Below are positions 18,401-27,569 of a stretch of 64,000 nt of DNA, piece by piece; the first letter of the stretch is position 1, and each line of letters begins with the position of its first letter. The DNA is from Goleter apudmare HA4340-LM2 (GTDB taxonomy: Bacteria > Cyanobacteriota > Cyanobacteriia > Cyanobacteriales > Nostocaceae), in NCBI GenBank assembly GCA_019359495.1, contig JAHHHF010000083.1:1-64000 (forward strand), read 5' to 3'. The notes under the pieces were generated by a model. The model worked only from the letters and a program-made list of their open reading frames with translations, did no database searches and was not told where the DNA came from. The translations under genes and the position numbers were made by a program.

Positions 18401-18859
18401 CAGGCAAAGGGTTATCGCTCAGAAAAAAGTTCTTCACTTAGTAGTGAAACTGCGGAACGAGGGTCTGAGTGGTTTCAAGCTTTAATTCAATATCTACAAA
18501 CGGCTGGCTTGAAAGCGGCTATGAGTGAATGTTGGGCAGAAGTACTACAACAAATTCGCCATCAAAGTGTTGATTTACTGCTGATTTGCTTAGGAGAATC
18601 TGCTATGCACAAAGACGTTTTGAAAGCACTGAAAGCATTAGGAGATTCCCCTTTCAATCTGCCACCAATTTTGTTGCTGGACCAGCGATTAGATATGACT
18701 CAGGCAAGTTCCCCTTCTAACATTCCCCAAAAAAATGGCACGGATTCTTTAGCCAATATCGTTAGTGCTATTGCTGCCCAAATTTTACCTCGCTCAATCT
18801 CAATGGAAGATTTATTGACTCAGGTTAATCAGGCTTTATCGGTTAATCCTCAGAAATAG
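15500..18859 (+). CDS. Large hybrid histidine kinase with CBS pair and degenerate receivers
   Basis: 1119 aa. N-terminal CBS-type repeats cover residues 1-140 (DRLVVVNQQQCPIGLL; LIDPDGKFLGLLD). A PAS-like region follows (about 190-385). HisKA has its phospho-His at 411 (ISHELKTPL), and HATPase_c has DTGIGIPE and GTGLGLVLTRALARLHGG (to about 640). A receiver-like domain at about 690-810 has lost the acidic pair (VEAVA) and has Asn for the phospho-Asp (FLNPLLP). Two more receiver-like segments follow. The kinase core looks active, while its first C-terminal receiver cannot be phosphorylated normally. It is divergent from kaiA, as in Anabaena, so a clock link is possible but unproven. ATG 15500 lacks a clear RBS. 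Confidence 0.88.
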   Translation: MSMLHYPLYDFLATVPICVETSPLAIVLEIFEQEQCDRLVVVNQQQCPIGLLYSAHVIQKLWAAVDGDQLLNLQQPLSTFSSSLIAPIQTIPATEHVAQFGLFLRYQQTQINGNLDWALIDPDGKFLGLLDSARLLRLLAKEQVAIGTGASPNSTLQSWSQNPPHEYTEVKGSGEHREQPTPNQQHISVHKQLVQLLERLPWPLMLQTDTGEVVAQNPAWWQQLGVLKDPEGIRQQVEAILAPVHIKEPQYVTQKTIKVEPHGRGNGYSDEEQTTPMISVRGDATQRLPSAAPAVDDICEPQNPTATTSNHCFWDSQVGTCTCIVEVQNGQERIWQFAKIPLDSPELKAWSAESKLTLSTQEAGFSSGELWLVLATDVTEQQQLCKELAAKNADLIQLNRLKDEFLACISHELKTPLTAVLGLSRLLVDRQLGELNERQARYAGLIHQSGRHLMSVVNDILDLTRMETGQMDLTLAPVQINAVCDRALSEAKSIHTQTSKATPTNQPTSAPSPEFKLILSIEPGLDQMVADELRLRQMLVHLLSNAFKFTQVSGEIGLRVSRWEGWIAFTVWDTGIGIPEHQQHLIFQKFQQLENPLTRQFEGTGLGLVLTRALARLHGGDVSFLSREGKGSQFTLLLPPSPPKTGFTEPEEEETETRNTPIRGHAASNRQRVNTSAPHHPTSSQRLVLVVEAVARYIEDLTEQLKGLGYRVVIARSGTEAVEKARRLQPKAVFLNPLLPLLSGWDVLTLLKSDTATRHIPVIVTATGAEKEQAFANRADGFLSLPVQNQNLKPLLETLCATHTIQPSSSDSSDTNQTKTPLRILRLVNPDLESVNSHASLREHRVIEVDDLDQAELLARVWQFDVVLLDVESSVAQTYLQQLIQHPRLAAIPLVTCDVVTTLAASQIPGLSVFPCLTPIGKDHSGRSQKTDALLSVLQIASGVCCPPNILVVDISMLRDLPQVKRKQAKGYRSEKSSSLSSETAERGSEWFQALIQYLQTAGLKAAMSECWAEVLQQIRHQSVDLLLICLGESAMHKDVLKALKALGDSPFNLPPILLLDQRLDMTQASSPSNIPQKNGTDSLANIVSAIAAQILPRSISMEDLLTQVNQALSVNPQK

Positions 18860-18868
18860 GGCATTGGG

Positions 18869-18913
18869 GAGCCAGTTGCGTGGGCGGGTTTCCCGACTTA
18901 AGCAAACTGGCGT
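18869..18913. repeat. Small hairpin element of the GAGCCAGT...ACTGGCG family
   Basis: GCCAGTTGC and GCAAACTGGC pair as a stem, with an inner CGGG-TTT-CCCG hairpin. CATTGGG lies immediately on both sides (18862-18868 and 18914-18920), which may be a target duplication or chance use of the CCCCAAT heptamer. It lies just after the kinase stop and could also act as a terminator. Confidence 0.65.
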
Positions 18914-18973
18914 CATTGGGAAGAGAAGCCTTTGACCTTGGAATCTCCACAAATGACAATTTAATGAACCTGA

Positions 18974-20806
18974 TTAAGATATGTCTAATTTTTGTTTTTT
19001 AATTTTCTTCAAAGGCACTCGAATTAGGGAGTAAGCACCTTTGGTAGATAAATACTTAAATTCGTCAGGTTGTAAACCCATTTTTGCAAACATGCTTTGT
19101 TCAGCTAAAACCATCAGCGAGGGAGGTTTTACTTGTTTGGTTGTCTGATTTTGAATATGATCTAAGGCTTCTTGGGGAGCTTGTAAGTAATTGATCTGTC
19201 TTTGAGTGTAAAAGGCTACGCTTGGTTTTTTGAAGCCAACCATGACCAATTCTTCATTTGGCCGTTCTGCTTGGAGAGCGATCGCTGATAATTCTCTTAA
19301 GGGTAGTTGACGGTGTTGATCTACTAAAAACAGAGTAGGCATCAAAGCGACAATAAAAAACACCGCAAATCCTAACAAGTTGACACTAATCAACCATTGC
19401 CAACGACCAATTACTAACAAAGCCGCGATGATGACGGCACAAAGCAACCAAACCACTCCTCCCAATGCTGGTAAACCTGATTGTTCAATAAGTAGAAATA
19501 AATCTGGTGCAGCAGGATCTCTACCAGATATCTGGGATAGATTAATCAGTATGATTCCTAGGGCTGATAAAAATACTACATTTGCCCAGCCACTCCAAAC
19601 AAAGAGTTTTTTAGACTGAGTGTTTGTACCTTTAATTTGGTCACTCCATAGCAACGCCACTAAAATAGCAGCTGCTGGCATTAAGGGTAAAACGTAGCTG
19701 GGAAGTTTAGTAACAGCAATTGTAAAAAAGCCAAAGATACCGATAAACCAAAAGCCAGCAAATAAACCCAATTGCTGAGAACGTTCTTGAGCTAGCCAAT
19801 GCTGACGTCGCCAAAATTTGAGTTGCGCGATCGCACCTGGTAAGTAAACTGAGTATGGTGTGAAACCCAACCACACCACCACAAAGTAAAAATACCAAGG
19901 CGCTGAATGACCGTTAACAACTTCTGTAAAGCGTTCTACGTTGTGATAACCAAAAAAGGCATTAATAAATTCCCAACCATTACGCCAAATTACTAATGCA
20001 TACCAGGGGACTGACACAGCTAAAACTATCAACAAACCCAGAAGAGGGCGCATTTCCCGCCACATTTCCCGCACCTTGCCTAGGTACAGCACAAAGGCAA
20101 CAATAATTATTCCCGGTAAGACAATTCCTACTGGCCCTTTGGTCAAGATTCCCGCGCCCATCAGCACATAACAAGCTATGTACCATTTGTTGGGGAATGG
20201 GGAAGATTCTTTACTGGTATCTCTTGTATCCTTGCTAGCATATCCCAGAAAGAAGCAGAGTAACGACGAGGCCATGCAACCAGTGAGCAGCATATCTGAG
20301 ACCCCAACTCTTCCCCAGGCAATCATTTCAGGATTGAGGGCTGTCATCGCTGCTGCTATGCCTGCTGTAAGGTATCGACGTGCGGGGCGTGATGTTTGCT
20401 CTAATTCATCTTCTTTTGTCAGCGCCCAAAATACAGCGTAGAATACCAACCCGACGACACCCATCGCCGCTAGCACTGAAGGGAGACGCACTGCCCACTC
20501 ATTCATCCCCATAATTGCATAGGCGATCGCTTGACACCAATAAATCAATGCAGGTTTATCAAAACGAGTTTCACCATTGAAATATGGAGTAATCCAGTCA
20601 CCTGTCACCAACATCTGCCGGGAAGCCTCGGCAAACAGTGGCTCTGTTTCGTCAACTAAGCCAACGTCACCCAAATGCCACCCAAACGCTACCCAACCAA
20701 TCAGAACCAACCACAGAATTGCTAAGGTCACAGCAAGGGCCGGACGTTTCGCTAGATTGTTAAACCACTGGTCAACAGCACCGGGCACACTTAATTTCAT
20801 CTTCAT
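18974..20806 (-). CDS. ArnT/PMT-family glycosyltransferase (GT39/GT83-like membrane protein)
   Basis: 610 aa with about 12 hydrophobic segments. After the first membrane span comes DETEPLFAEASRQMLVTGDWITPYFNG, the acidic catalytic loop of ArnT/PMT-type transferases. LRPxx-like loops (FDKPALIYW) and VRLPSVLAAMG follow. These enzymes use polyprenyl-phosphate sugars to modify lipids or proteins at the plasma membrane; the substrate here is unknown. The C-terminal soluble part (about 500-600) is typical of the periplasmic domain. It stands alone on the minus strand, 152 bp downstream of a lipoprotein gene, with heptamer repeats in between. Confidence 0.88.
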   Translation of the reverse strand: MKMKLSVPGAVDQWFNNLAKRPALAVTLAILWLVLIGWVAFGWHLGDVGLVDETEPLFAEASRQMLVTGDWITPYFNGETRFDKPALIYWCQAIAYAIMGMNEWAVRLPSVLAAMGVVGLVFYAVFWALTKEDELEQTSRPARRYLTAGIAAAMTALNPEMIAWGRVGVSDMLLTGCMASSLLCFFLGYASKDTRDTSKESSPFPNKWYIACYVLMGAGILTKGPVGIVLPGIIIVAFVLYLGKVREMWREMRPLLGLLIVLAVSVPWYALVIWRNGWEFINAFFGYHNVERFTEVVNGHSAPWYFYFVVVWLGFTPYSVYLPGAIAQLKFWRRQHWLAQERSQQLGLFAGFWFIGIFGFFTIAVTKLPSYVLPLMPAAAILVALLWSDQIKGTNTQSKKLFVWSGWANVVFLSALGIILINLSQISGRDPAAPDLFLLIEQSGLPALGGVVWLLCAVIIAALLVIGRWQWLISVNLLGFAVFFIVALMPTLFLVDQHRQLPLRELSAIALQAERPNEELVMVGFKKPSVAFYTQRQINYLQAPQEALDHIQNQTTKQVKPPSLMVLAEQSMFAKMGLQPDEFKYLSTKGAYSLIRVPLKKIKKQKLDIS

Positions 20807-20814
20807 TTAATTAG

Positions 20815-20964
20815 CGGTCAATAATAATTAGTCAACAGTCAAGCGTCACTAGTCAATAGTCGTAGGTTACTGATATTTTGTTCTTGGTTGAGAATGGGGC
20901 ATTGGGCAAGAGTGAAAAACTGACCCTTGACCCTTGACACTTGACCCTTAACAAATAACTACTG
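20815..20964. repeat. Mixed heptamer repeats (STRR-like)
   Basis: Copies of AGTCAAC/AGTCAAT, CATTGGG and several GACCCTT/TTGACCC units occur in tandem or near-tandem. They match the STRR heptamers of filamentous cyanobacteria. No ORF is present. Confidence 0.55.
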
Positions 20965-21573
20965 ACTAATCACCAGTTGCCATTCTTTATTTTGAGAATT
21001 CCATTGAGGTAGAGATGTTTCGCCGACAACGTAGGGCCCCCAGTAGCGGCGTGAACCATCTTGTGCAAATGCTACTAAAATATCTCCCTTTGCCAGCTTT
21101 AAGTCACCGTTAGGCAAGGATAAAAGCAGCCCTTTTTCGCTACCTTCTTGGGGGGCAAAATCCCAATGTGCGGGGATATCACTGCCAGTTGGTACCCTGG
21201 AAGAGGTTTTAATTGAGGACTTGCGAGATAGTAGAGCCAGTCTTACAGGCTGACTGGTTTGATTCAACATTCGCAAAGTTCCTTGTGTTTTAGCATTTCG
21301 AGCCTGGTCTTGACTGGCTGCTAGCAGGGGAGTATTTTTGCTGCCACTTTCTTTGGCTGGTTTATTTGGGGTGCTAGTGGGGACAGGAATCTGAGCCGAG
21401 GTCAATGTTTCATGAGAAACATTAGACGATGGATTCTCTGGAAACCGTGGGACAGATCCGCTCGGATTTGTGGCATCGAAAGAAACACCCATCTCAACGC
21501 ACCCTACCAGTAGCCACCACAGTCCCAATGAGCAGGCTAGAACAGCAGCGTTACCATACACTGACGATTTCAT
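20959..21573 (-). CDS. Predicted lipoprotein of unknown function
   Basis: 204 aa. A lipoprotein signal is seen: hydrophobic ALACSLGLWW followed by the lipobox LLVGC, Cys at about residue 25. A Ser/Pro/Asn-rich linker (30-90) follows, then a compact C-terminal domain (about 95-204) with LRMLNQTSQPVRLALLSRK, WDFAPQEGS and WGPYVVGETSLPQW. It was probably made as a periplasmic lipoprotein. I do not recognise the domain. It may share a transcript with the glycosyltransferase downstream. Confidence 0.65.
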   Translation of the reverse strand: MKSSVYGNAAVLACSLGLWWLLVGCVEMGVSFDATNPSGSVPRFPENPSSNVSHETLTSAQIPVPTSTPNKPAKESGSKNTPLLAASQDQARNAKTQGTLRMLNQTSQPVRLALLSRKSSIKTSSRVPTGSDIPAHWDFAPQEGSEKGLLLSLPNGDLKLAKGDILVAFAQDGSRRYWGPYVVGETSLPQWNSQNKEWQLVISQ

Positions 21574-22423
21574 ATTGATAGTTGTTAGAAATAAATTTTT
21601 GTCTAGGCTTGACCAAATACTAGCCTATTTCAGCAGTGACAATTCGAGGAACTGTCATACTCTAGATTGTCTTAGAATCAAGATATGCAATGTATCATAA
21701 GTAGCATTTTGTGTAAGAATTACTGGCCAAAATTACTACCTGCTTTTTCCAGCAGAAAATCAGCTAAAAACTTGAAGACTCAAGGTAAACTGCAAAACGG
21801 AGGAGAAACTTTAGCAAAATATGATACATTACTTGTCCGAATTAATAGTAAAAATACAAGTAGAGAGTTTGATGAAATCAGTATTTAGGGTAACAATGAT
21901 TCTGGTATTAAACTCTGAGATTGATTTTCTCAATGATGTTAATATTTCTTAACAATTCATTATTTTAGATATTCTCCTGGTTTGCAAGATATCATCGCAT
22001 GACAAAATGACACTTAGAGAAATATGTTTTTCTCTAGATGGCACAATGTATAAAAATTAATTAACACGGAAAACTTAATGGATATCTACAACACTATTCA
22101 ATTAAGCTTATGCTAAAACTGATATCCTCAGACAGAGAAATGTTTCATGATTTCTTGACTTATTCATTTTAATTACCGCTACGCGGCACTAGTCCCCAGA
22201 GCAGTATTACCCATTGGTGTCAATTTAAGGTAAGAGCTAGCCTTGATGAACTCTACAGGCTTTTATTTTGTATGTTTTGTGTCAAAGATGGGGTGATAAT
22301 GAACCGCAAAGGACGCAAAGGTAGAAAAGACGGAGAGATGAAAGGTGAATCCTAGTCAGGATTTAAGCTTGAGTTGATACGTGTGACCATCACCAATTCC
22401 CTATTTTTAAGCAAGTCCTATCG
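21574..22423. other. Long intergenic region without a convincing gene
   Basis: An ORF at 21685-21888 has no family resemblance and weak start signals. A shorter ORF from 21819 follows GGAGGAG but at too great a distance. A segment at about 22302-22340 (AACCGCAAAGGACGCAAAGG) resembles a dispersed AACCGCAGAG-type repeat also seen at 37957-37996. The stretch is AT-rich. Confidence 0.45.
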
Positions 22424-22756
22424 ATGCAAAATACTCGTCTCAATAACTTGTTCGACACGATTGCTAGGCGTTTGGGAGAATTCTTTTTAAATCCTTGGCG
22501 GCGACTGTCGCTGCTGCTAATTAGTTTTTTGTTCGGCTTTTTTCTAGGAACGGCAATTTCTACCATAGCTGGACAAAGAGGGACATTGGACATTTTGGCG
22601 GCGGGGATTTTAGTATTTTTGACGGAGGTGATCAGCAAGATATACTATAGTCGTAGCTTTTTGTTGAAGCGATCGCTATGGGCAGAATCCCTTAACTTAC
22701 TGAAAGTGGGTTTAATTTTTAGTATGTTTGTCGAGGCCTTCAAGCTGGGTTCTTGA
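22424..22756 (+). CDS. DUF565/Ycf20 family membrane protein
   Basis: 110 aa with three hydrophobic segments: LSLLLISFLFGFFLGTAIS, GTLDILAAGILVFLTEVIS, and LLKVGLIFSMFVEAFKLG. The N-terminal soluble part and the pattern match Ycf20/DUF565, a family of cyanobacteria and plastids; in algae and plants Ycf20-like proteins are linked to thermal energy dissipation (NPQ). It ends 10 bp before the start chosen for glycerate kinase, so the two probably form an operon. Confidence 0.85.
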   Translation: MQNTRLNNLFDTIARRLGEFFLNPWRRLSLLLISFLFGFFLGTAISTIAGQRGTLDILAAGILVFLTEVISKIYYSRSFLLKRSLWAESLNLLKVGLIFSMFVEAFKLGS

Positions 22757-22766
22757 GGCGGTAAGG

Positions 22767-23801
22767 ATGATAAATTTGTGGGCTGGAGTGACAGAAAGTT
22801 GGTTAAAGTCAGCACGGGAAACAGCGTTAGCCGACAATTTGCGGGCGCAAGCTTTTGGTATTACACCAGAAAATGTAGATCAAGTGATCCAAGAGCGATC
22901 GCACTTACTCAAATCCATCTGGCCAGCATTTAGCCAATTTTGCCAAACTACCCTGCAAGCGCAACCCCAAGACATGTTACAGGTATTGTGGGATGTGTGG
23001 CTACCTTTGGCAACGAAAATTGCATCTTGTCGCCAAGACTTGAAACGCCCCTTCATTCAGGGAATTTTAGGCGGACAAGGAACGGGTAAAACCACGATGT
23101 GCAAAGTCCTCAGCTTAATTTTGCTACAGTTGGGATACCGTAGTGTGAGTTTGTCGTTAGATGACTTGTACAAAACTTACAGCGATCGCTTAGAGTTAAC
23201 CCAACGTGACCCCCGCCTCATCTGGCGCGGCCCACCAGGTACTCATGATATCGACTTGGGCTTAAATGTATTAGATCAGATCCATCAGGGTAGCAGTCCT
23301 GTAACTATACCGCGCTTTGATAAATCTGCCTACGGCGGTGCCGGCGATCGCACTACTCCAGAAGTCTTTACTAGTGCAGATATTCTTTTATTTGAAGGCT
23401 GGTTTGTGGGAGCGCGACCCATCAATCCTGATGCTTTTGCCACAGCACCACCACCCATTATTACAGATGCAGACCGGGAATTTGCTCGTGATTTGAATTG
23501 TCAGCTAAGAGATTATCTCCCCCTGTGGGAGCGGTTGGATAGTTTAATCGTGCTGTATCCCACAGATTACCGTTATTCCTTAGGATGGCGTCAGCAAGCC
23601 GAACAACAAATGATTACTACTGGCAAAGCGGGGATGAGTGATTCAGAGATTGAGCAATTTGTCAATTATTTCTGGCGATCGCTACACCCGGAATTATTCA
23701 TCAAACCCCTGGTAAAAAATCCTGCATTAGTTGATTTAGTAATTGAGATTCATTCTGACCATAGTTTTGGTCAAATTTATAGCAATGTCAATGTATCCTA
23801 A
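22767..23801 (+). CDS. D-glycerate 3-kinase (plant-type GLYK)
   Basis: 344 aa from ATG 22767, preceded by GGTAAGG. An alternative TTG at 22728 would overlap the DUF565 gene. The P-loop is GGQGTGKTT near residue 112, followed by SLSLDDLYKTYSDRLEL (kinase/uridine-kinase-like fold), WRGPPGTHDIDLGL, PRFDKSAYGGAGDR and LLFEGWFVG. This is the plant/cyanobacterial type of glycerate kinase, the last enzyme of photorespiration, making 3-phosphoglycerate from glycerate with ATP. The C-terminus (FINYF...LFIKPLVKNP type) is complete. It converges on the selO-like gene with 26 bp between them. Confidence 0.92.
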   Translation: MINLWAGVTESWLKSARETALADNLRAQAFGITPENVDQVIQERSHLLKSIWPAFSQFCQTTLQAQPQDMLQVLWDVWLPLATKIASCRQDLKRPFIQGILGGQGTGKTTMCKVLSLILLQLGYRSVSLSLDDLYKTYSDRLELTQRDPRLIWRGPPGTHDIDLGLNVLDQIHQGSSPVTIPRFDKSAYGGAGDRTTPEVFTSADILLFEGWFVGARPINPDAFATAPPPIITDADREFARDLNCQLRDYLPLWERLDSLIVLYPTDYRYSLGWRQQAEQQMITTGKAGMSDSEIEQFVNYFWRSLHPELFIKPLVKNPALVDLVIEIHSDHSFGQIYSNVNVS

Positions 23802-23827
23802 TTAGATGATTATTAACAGTCTAATAA

Positions 23828-25285
23828 CTAATTTTTAGACTGAATTTTCTGAATTAATTCATAAAAAGGTTGCCAATTATCATCCTGAGCAATTGGTTCC
23901 CAAATTGATTCAATCACGGGTCTTAATAACACTGTTTTCGGATTACTAACAGCTAAAGTTTGAGCAATTGTATCTAGTTGCTCAGGGTCAAAGCTGTTCA
24001 AAATTTTGTGATATAAAATAGACCAGTTATCAAAAATGGCTGATGCTCCCGATGGTGGGACAATATCAGAATTATGCATCACCAAAGCCGGATCATCTCG
24101 CCATTTAGATGAAAAAGTCTGAGCCATTTCTGAGAAAAATAGGTGATAACCAACTTGGCTATTTTGCAAAAAGGCGATCGTGAGTTGAAAAAGCTCATCA
24201 ACTTCAGGATGTTGTAATTGCTCAAATCCTAATTTTTTCAACATTAGAGAGCGATATTCAGTACGATAAAGTTCATCAAATTTAGCTAATCCCGCCTCTA
24301 AATCTCCTGGAGCAATAATCGCCTTTAATGGTTCTTGAAGCATTTGTAGATTTAATTTACAAATACCTGGCTGATAGATGTAACAATAGCGTTTATAGTA
24401 ATCAAAATATGCAGCCGTAAAGTAAGGATCATACGTAGGGATAAAAGCATAAGGGCCGTAGTCAAAACTTTCCCCAGTAATTGACATATTGTCAGTATTC
24501 AAGACTGCATGACAAAAGCCAGCCGCCATCCACTGGGCTACTAGTTTTGCGACTCGCTCAACTAATTCTGCATAAAATAGAGCATATCGCTCTTGTTCCC
24601 CAATGAGATGAGGGTAGTACTGCTCAATTACATGATCTAACAACTTTTGAATTAAATCTGGACGCCGCAAATAGTGCAGTCGCTCAAAAGTACCAAACCG
24701 AATATGAGAACGGCTCATCCTCACCATCACGGATGAACGAGTGGGTGAAGGTTCATCACCCCGCCACAGAGATAAACCTGTTTCAATCATGGTTAAACAG
24801 CGAGAGGTACGGACGCCTAGGTGATGCAATGCTTCTGCTGCTAAAACTTCCCGTACCCCACCCTTGAGGGTAAGCATCCCGTCACCACCACGAGAGTAAG
24901 GCGTTTTACCAGAACCTTTGGTGCCAAAATCGTACAATTCACCATCAGTTCCACGCACCTGTCCATAGAGAAAGCCTCTACCATCACCCAATCCAGAGTT
25001 ATATTCACCAAATTGATAGCCGTGGTAACGCAGTGCTAGTAGTGGTTTCCGCTCCTCAAATTTACCAAAGGCTGTAATGAAATCTTCATCCGTGACTGTT
25101 TGGGGGTCTAGTCCTAGGCGTGGTAAAACTGCATCATTGCGCCAGCGTAAGATGTGTTGGGGAAATTCTGCGGCGGCTACTTCGTCGTAATAGTCATCAC
25201 CCAGAAATTCTAAAGCTGGTTCGTAGTTGATCTGAAGAAAAGGATTGCGTGAATTTGTGTTGTGGGGAGTTTCAACCAGAGTCAT
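23828..25285 (-). CDS. selO: SelO family protein adenylyltransferase (YdiU/UPF0061)
   Basis: 485 aa from ATG 25285 (the ORF is open to 25339, but the family starts near here). Hallmarks are [59 protein letters not shown] and [25 protein letters not shown]. SelO is a pseudokinase-fold enzyme that transfers AMP to Ser, Thr or Tyr of proteins and protects from oxidative stress. The C-terminal selenocysteine/Cys of many SelO proteins is not evident at the end here. It stands alone on the minus strand. Confidence 0.93.
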   Translation of the reverse strand: MTLVETPHNTNSRNPFLQINYEPALEFLGDDYYDEVAAAEFPQHILRWRNDAVLPRLGLDPQTVTDEDFITAFGKFEERKPLLALRYHGYQFGEYNSGLGDGRGFLYGQVRGTDGELYDFGTKGSGKTPYSRGGDGMLTLKGGVREVLAAEALHHLGVRTSRCLTMIETGLSLWRGDEPSPTRSSVMVRMSRSHIRFGTFERLHYLRRPDLIQKLLDHVIEQYYPHLIGEQERYALFYAELVERVAKLVAQWMAAGFCHAVLNTDNMSITGESFDYGPYAFIPTYDPYFTAAYFDYYKRYCYIYQPGICKLNLQMLQEPLKAIIAPGDLEAGLAKFDELYRTEYRSLMLKKLGFEQLQHPEVDELFQLTIAFLQNSQVGYHLFFSEMAQTFSSKWRDDPALVMHNSDIVPPSGASAIFDNWSILYHKILNSFDPEQLDTIAQTLAVSNPKTVLLRPVIESIWEPIAQDDNWQPFYELIQKIQSKN

Positions 25286-25410
25286 TACAAGTAAAGCTGC
25301 TTTTATTCTTTCTTTAATACTACCTCTGTTAACCAACAAGAGTAGCTTTTTAAGCAGTTATTCTGCCTTGATTTTGTATACAAATATTACTATGAGTAAT
25401 TTATAAATTT

Positions 25411-25983
25411 TTACACAGGTAATTGCCAGTGTGGATTTATGAGACTAGTAAGAATATGGTCTTGCCATTGTCCATCAATCATCAAATAGTCTCTACCATA
25501 TCCTTCCACAACAAAGCCAAGTCGCTTGAGAACATTACCACTACGCTGATTGTGGGGCATATAATTTGCCATGATGCGATGCATATTTAATTCTTGAAAA
25601 ACATAGTCAGTGGCTGCTTTTAGGGCTTCTGTCATGTAACCCTTACCTTGTTCTGCTTCCCCTAGACTATATCCCACAAAGCAAAAATGGGCGGCTCCCC
25701 GGACAAAGTTACTAAAATTGATTGTGCCAATAATTTTGGTGATATTTTTTTTAGGATAAATAAATAGCTTTAATGAGCGATCATTGATAAATTCTAGTAA
25801 ATTGCCTTCAATTTGATATCGCCAGTACTCTTCTGTAAAGAAGTGCTCACCCCAAGTTGGATAGAATGGTGTGAGATATTCTCTGTTCTCCTGGAAATAT
25901 TTGAGAATTTGCGGAATATCCTCTTGGATGGCAATGCGTAATAATAGGCGATCGCTGGCAATTAGTGGTAGTTCTGATTTCAT
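25411..25983 (-). CDS. rimJ: GNAT N-acetyltransferase (RimJ/RimL type)
   Basis: 190 aa, normal length. N-terminal RLLLRIAIQEDIPQIL, a central IGTINFSNFVRGAAHFCFVGYSLGEAEQGKGYMTEAL with the acetyl-CoA pyrophosphate-binding (Q/R)xxGxG/A motif, and RIMANYMPHNQRSGNVLKRLGF are all GNAT features. RimJ-type enzymes acetylate N-termini of ribosomal proteins, but many are general N-acetyltransferases, so the substrate is uncertain. It lies between selO and bioB with no obvious link. Confidence 0.85.
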   Translation of the reverse strand: MKSELPLIASDRLLLRIAIQEDIPQILKYFQENREYLTPFYPTWGEHFFTEEYWRYQIEGNLLEFINDRSLKLFIYPKKNITKIIGTINFSNFVRGAAHFCFVGYSLGEAEQGKGYMTEALKAATDYVFQELNMHRIMANYMPHNQRSGNVLKRLGFVVEGYGRDYLMIDGQWQDHILTSLINPHWQLPV

Positions 25984-26414
25984 AAGCTAGATGATTGCAT
26001 CTCGTAATGCTGTGTAGTCATAGACTTGGTAATCTTTAACAAACAAAGTGTGACCTAGTTTACAGAAATTTGGTCAACACATGCCATAATTCCTAAATTT
26101 AGCAACAGTGACTTTGGTTATGTGATTCCCCTAAAATTAACAGCTTCAACTTGAGGAAAGTAGTGACGGGTGCGGAAATGCTAGGCTATCACTTTGTTTA
26201 TGATGAGCAGGTGTGTTTTTGCCGTTAATTTAGCCATGCAAGCAAAATCTTGATAAGCTGATTTCTAATATCTATAGCCACAGGATTTAAAGTTGATCGC
26301 TAGTCAAGCATAGAAAGCAGCATAACTGCAATTTAAATTGCTTTACCCAGAAGCTGGCTGTGCGGATATTCAACACAAAGATAGCTCTTAAAAAACAAGT
26401 CTACAAAAAGGATA
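25984..26414. other. Leader/promoter region of bioB; no gene seen
   Basis: AT-rich stretch with no ORF of note. AAAAGGATA just before the GTG start of bioB is a plausible RBS. No BirA-type operator or riboswitch was recognised. Confidence 0.45.
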
Positions 26415-27428
26415 GTGAAGTCGGTGGGAATACGCTACGATTGGCAGGAAGCAGATATTCGGACTATATATAATACGCCCTTGCTAGAGCTAATTTATCA
26501 AGCTGCTAGCGTGCATCGGCAACATCATGACCCAAAAAAAATCCAAGTCTGTAAGCTGATCTCGATTAAGACGGGAGGCTGTCCAGAAGATTGTGGCTAC
26601 TGTGCTCAATCTTCTCGTTACAAGACAGAGGTAAAAGCAGAAGCACTTTTAGAAAAGGACACCGTAATTAATATTGCTCAAACAGCAAAACAACAGGGTG
26701 TCAGTCGTGTTTGCATGGGTGCAGCTTGGCGAGAAGTGCGAGATAACTCTCAATTTGACACCGTTTTAGAGATGGTTCAAGAAGTGACCGCAATGGGTTT
26801 AGAAGTATGCTGTACCTTGGGAATGCTCACGACAGAGCAAGCTAAACGCTTAGAAGCCGCAGGACTCTACGCCTACAACCATAACTTAGATACCTCACGG
26901 GAGCATTACAGCACAATCATTTCTACCAGAACTTACGACGATCGCCTAAATACAATTGACAATGTCCGGCAAACCAATGTTACCGTATGTTCTGGTGGTA
27001 TCCTGGGTTTAGGTGAAACCGTTGATGACCGTGTGGGGATGTTACACACACTCTCCAACCTCCAGCCCCATCCAGAGTCAGTACCGATTAACATTCTCTC
27101 ACAAGTTCCAGGCACACCTTTAGAAACTCAACCAGATGTCCCCATTTGGGATATTGTGCGAATGATTGCCACGGCTAGAATTGTCATGCCATCTTCTGAC
27201 GTGCGTCTCAGTGCAGGGAGGGCGAGGCTTTCTCAAGTGGAACAAGCTTTATGCTTTATGGCGGGAGCAAATTCGATATTTTCTAGCGACGATAATAAGA
27301 TGTTAACCGTCACTACACCCTGTCCAGATTACGATGCAGATCGAGACATGCTAAATCTGCTGGGTTTAGAAATGCGTCCTCCCGTACAACGAGCAGGGAA
27401 GGTAGTAACACCAGCAGTTGTTGGTTAA
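26415..27428 (+). CDS. bioB: Biotin synthase
   Basis: 337 aa, a radical SAM enzyme converting dethiobiotin to biotin. The iron-sulfur motif [11 protein letters not shown] (CxxxCxxC) is near residue 57, with [43 protein letters not shown] and SAGRARL further on, all characteristic. The auxiliary [2Fe-2S] ligands (Cys in CMG and CCT, and Arg in SAGRARL) are present. The start is GTG 26415 with AAAGGAT upstream. A perfect 11-bp inverted repeat (27431-27466) follows the stop. Confidence 0.97.
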   Translation: MKSVGIRYDWQEADIRTIYNTPLLELIYQAASVHRQHHDPKKIQVCKLISIKTGGCPEDCGYCAQSSRYKTEVKAEALLEKDTVINIAQTAKQQGVSRVCMGAAWREVRDNSQFDTVLEMVQEVTAMGLEVCCTLGMLTTEQAKRLEAAGLYAYNHNLDTSREHYSTIISTRTYDDRLNTIDNVRQTNVTVCSGGILGLGETVDDRVGMLHTLSNLQPHPESVPINILSQVPGTPLETQPDVPIWDIVRMIATARIVMPSSDVRLSAGRARLSQVEQALCFMAGANSIFSSDDNKMLTVTTPCPDYDADRDMLNLLGLEMRPPVQRAGKVVTPAVVG

Positions 27429-27430
27429 AT

Positions 27431-27470
27431 TCAGTTAACAGTTAAGAGTTAACTGTCAACTGTTAACTCT
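27431..27470. terminator. Inverted repeats between bioB and petL
   Basis: AGTTAACAGTT and AACTGTTAACT form a perfect 11-bp stem, and AAGAGTTAAC with GTTAACTCTT is an alternative nested 10-bp stem. The AACAGTT units also resemble the CAACAGT heptamer. It lies between two convergent genes and could stop both transcripts. Confidence 0.5.
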
Positions 27471-27473
27471 TAA

Positions 27474-27569
27474 TTACAGTACCTTAACAGCACGCAAACC
27501 GAATAGCAGCGCCACAGCGATACCAGTGAACAAAGCCAAGAAGCCGATATAAGTTACAACTGCAAACAT
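27474..27569 (-). CDS. petL: Cytochrome b6f subunit PetL
   Basis: A 31-aa single-span membrane protein, too short for usual ORF limits. It runs [14 protein letters not shown]... and ends GLRAVKVL. The pattern (short N-terminus, YIGFLALF, then GIA..LLFGLRxxKxL) matches PetL of cyanobacteria and plastids in length and residues. GGAGA lies nine bases before the ATG on the minus strand. PetL stabilises the b6f dimer in the thylakoid membrane. It converges on bioB across an inverted-repeat terminator. PetL was chosen over Psb30/PetN by the residue pattern. Confidence 0.85.
   Translation of the reverse strand: MFAVVTYIGFLALFTGIAVALLFGLRAVKVL

Noticed and set aside
21685-21888. 67-aa ORF in the 850-bp gap
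   Set aside because: Poor start context and no resemblance to any family.
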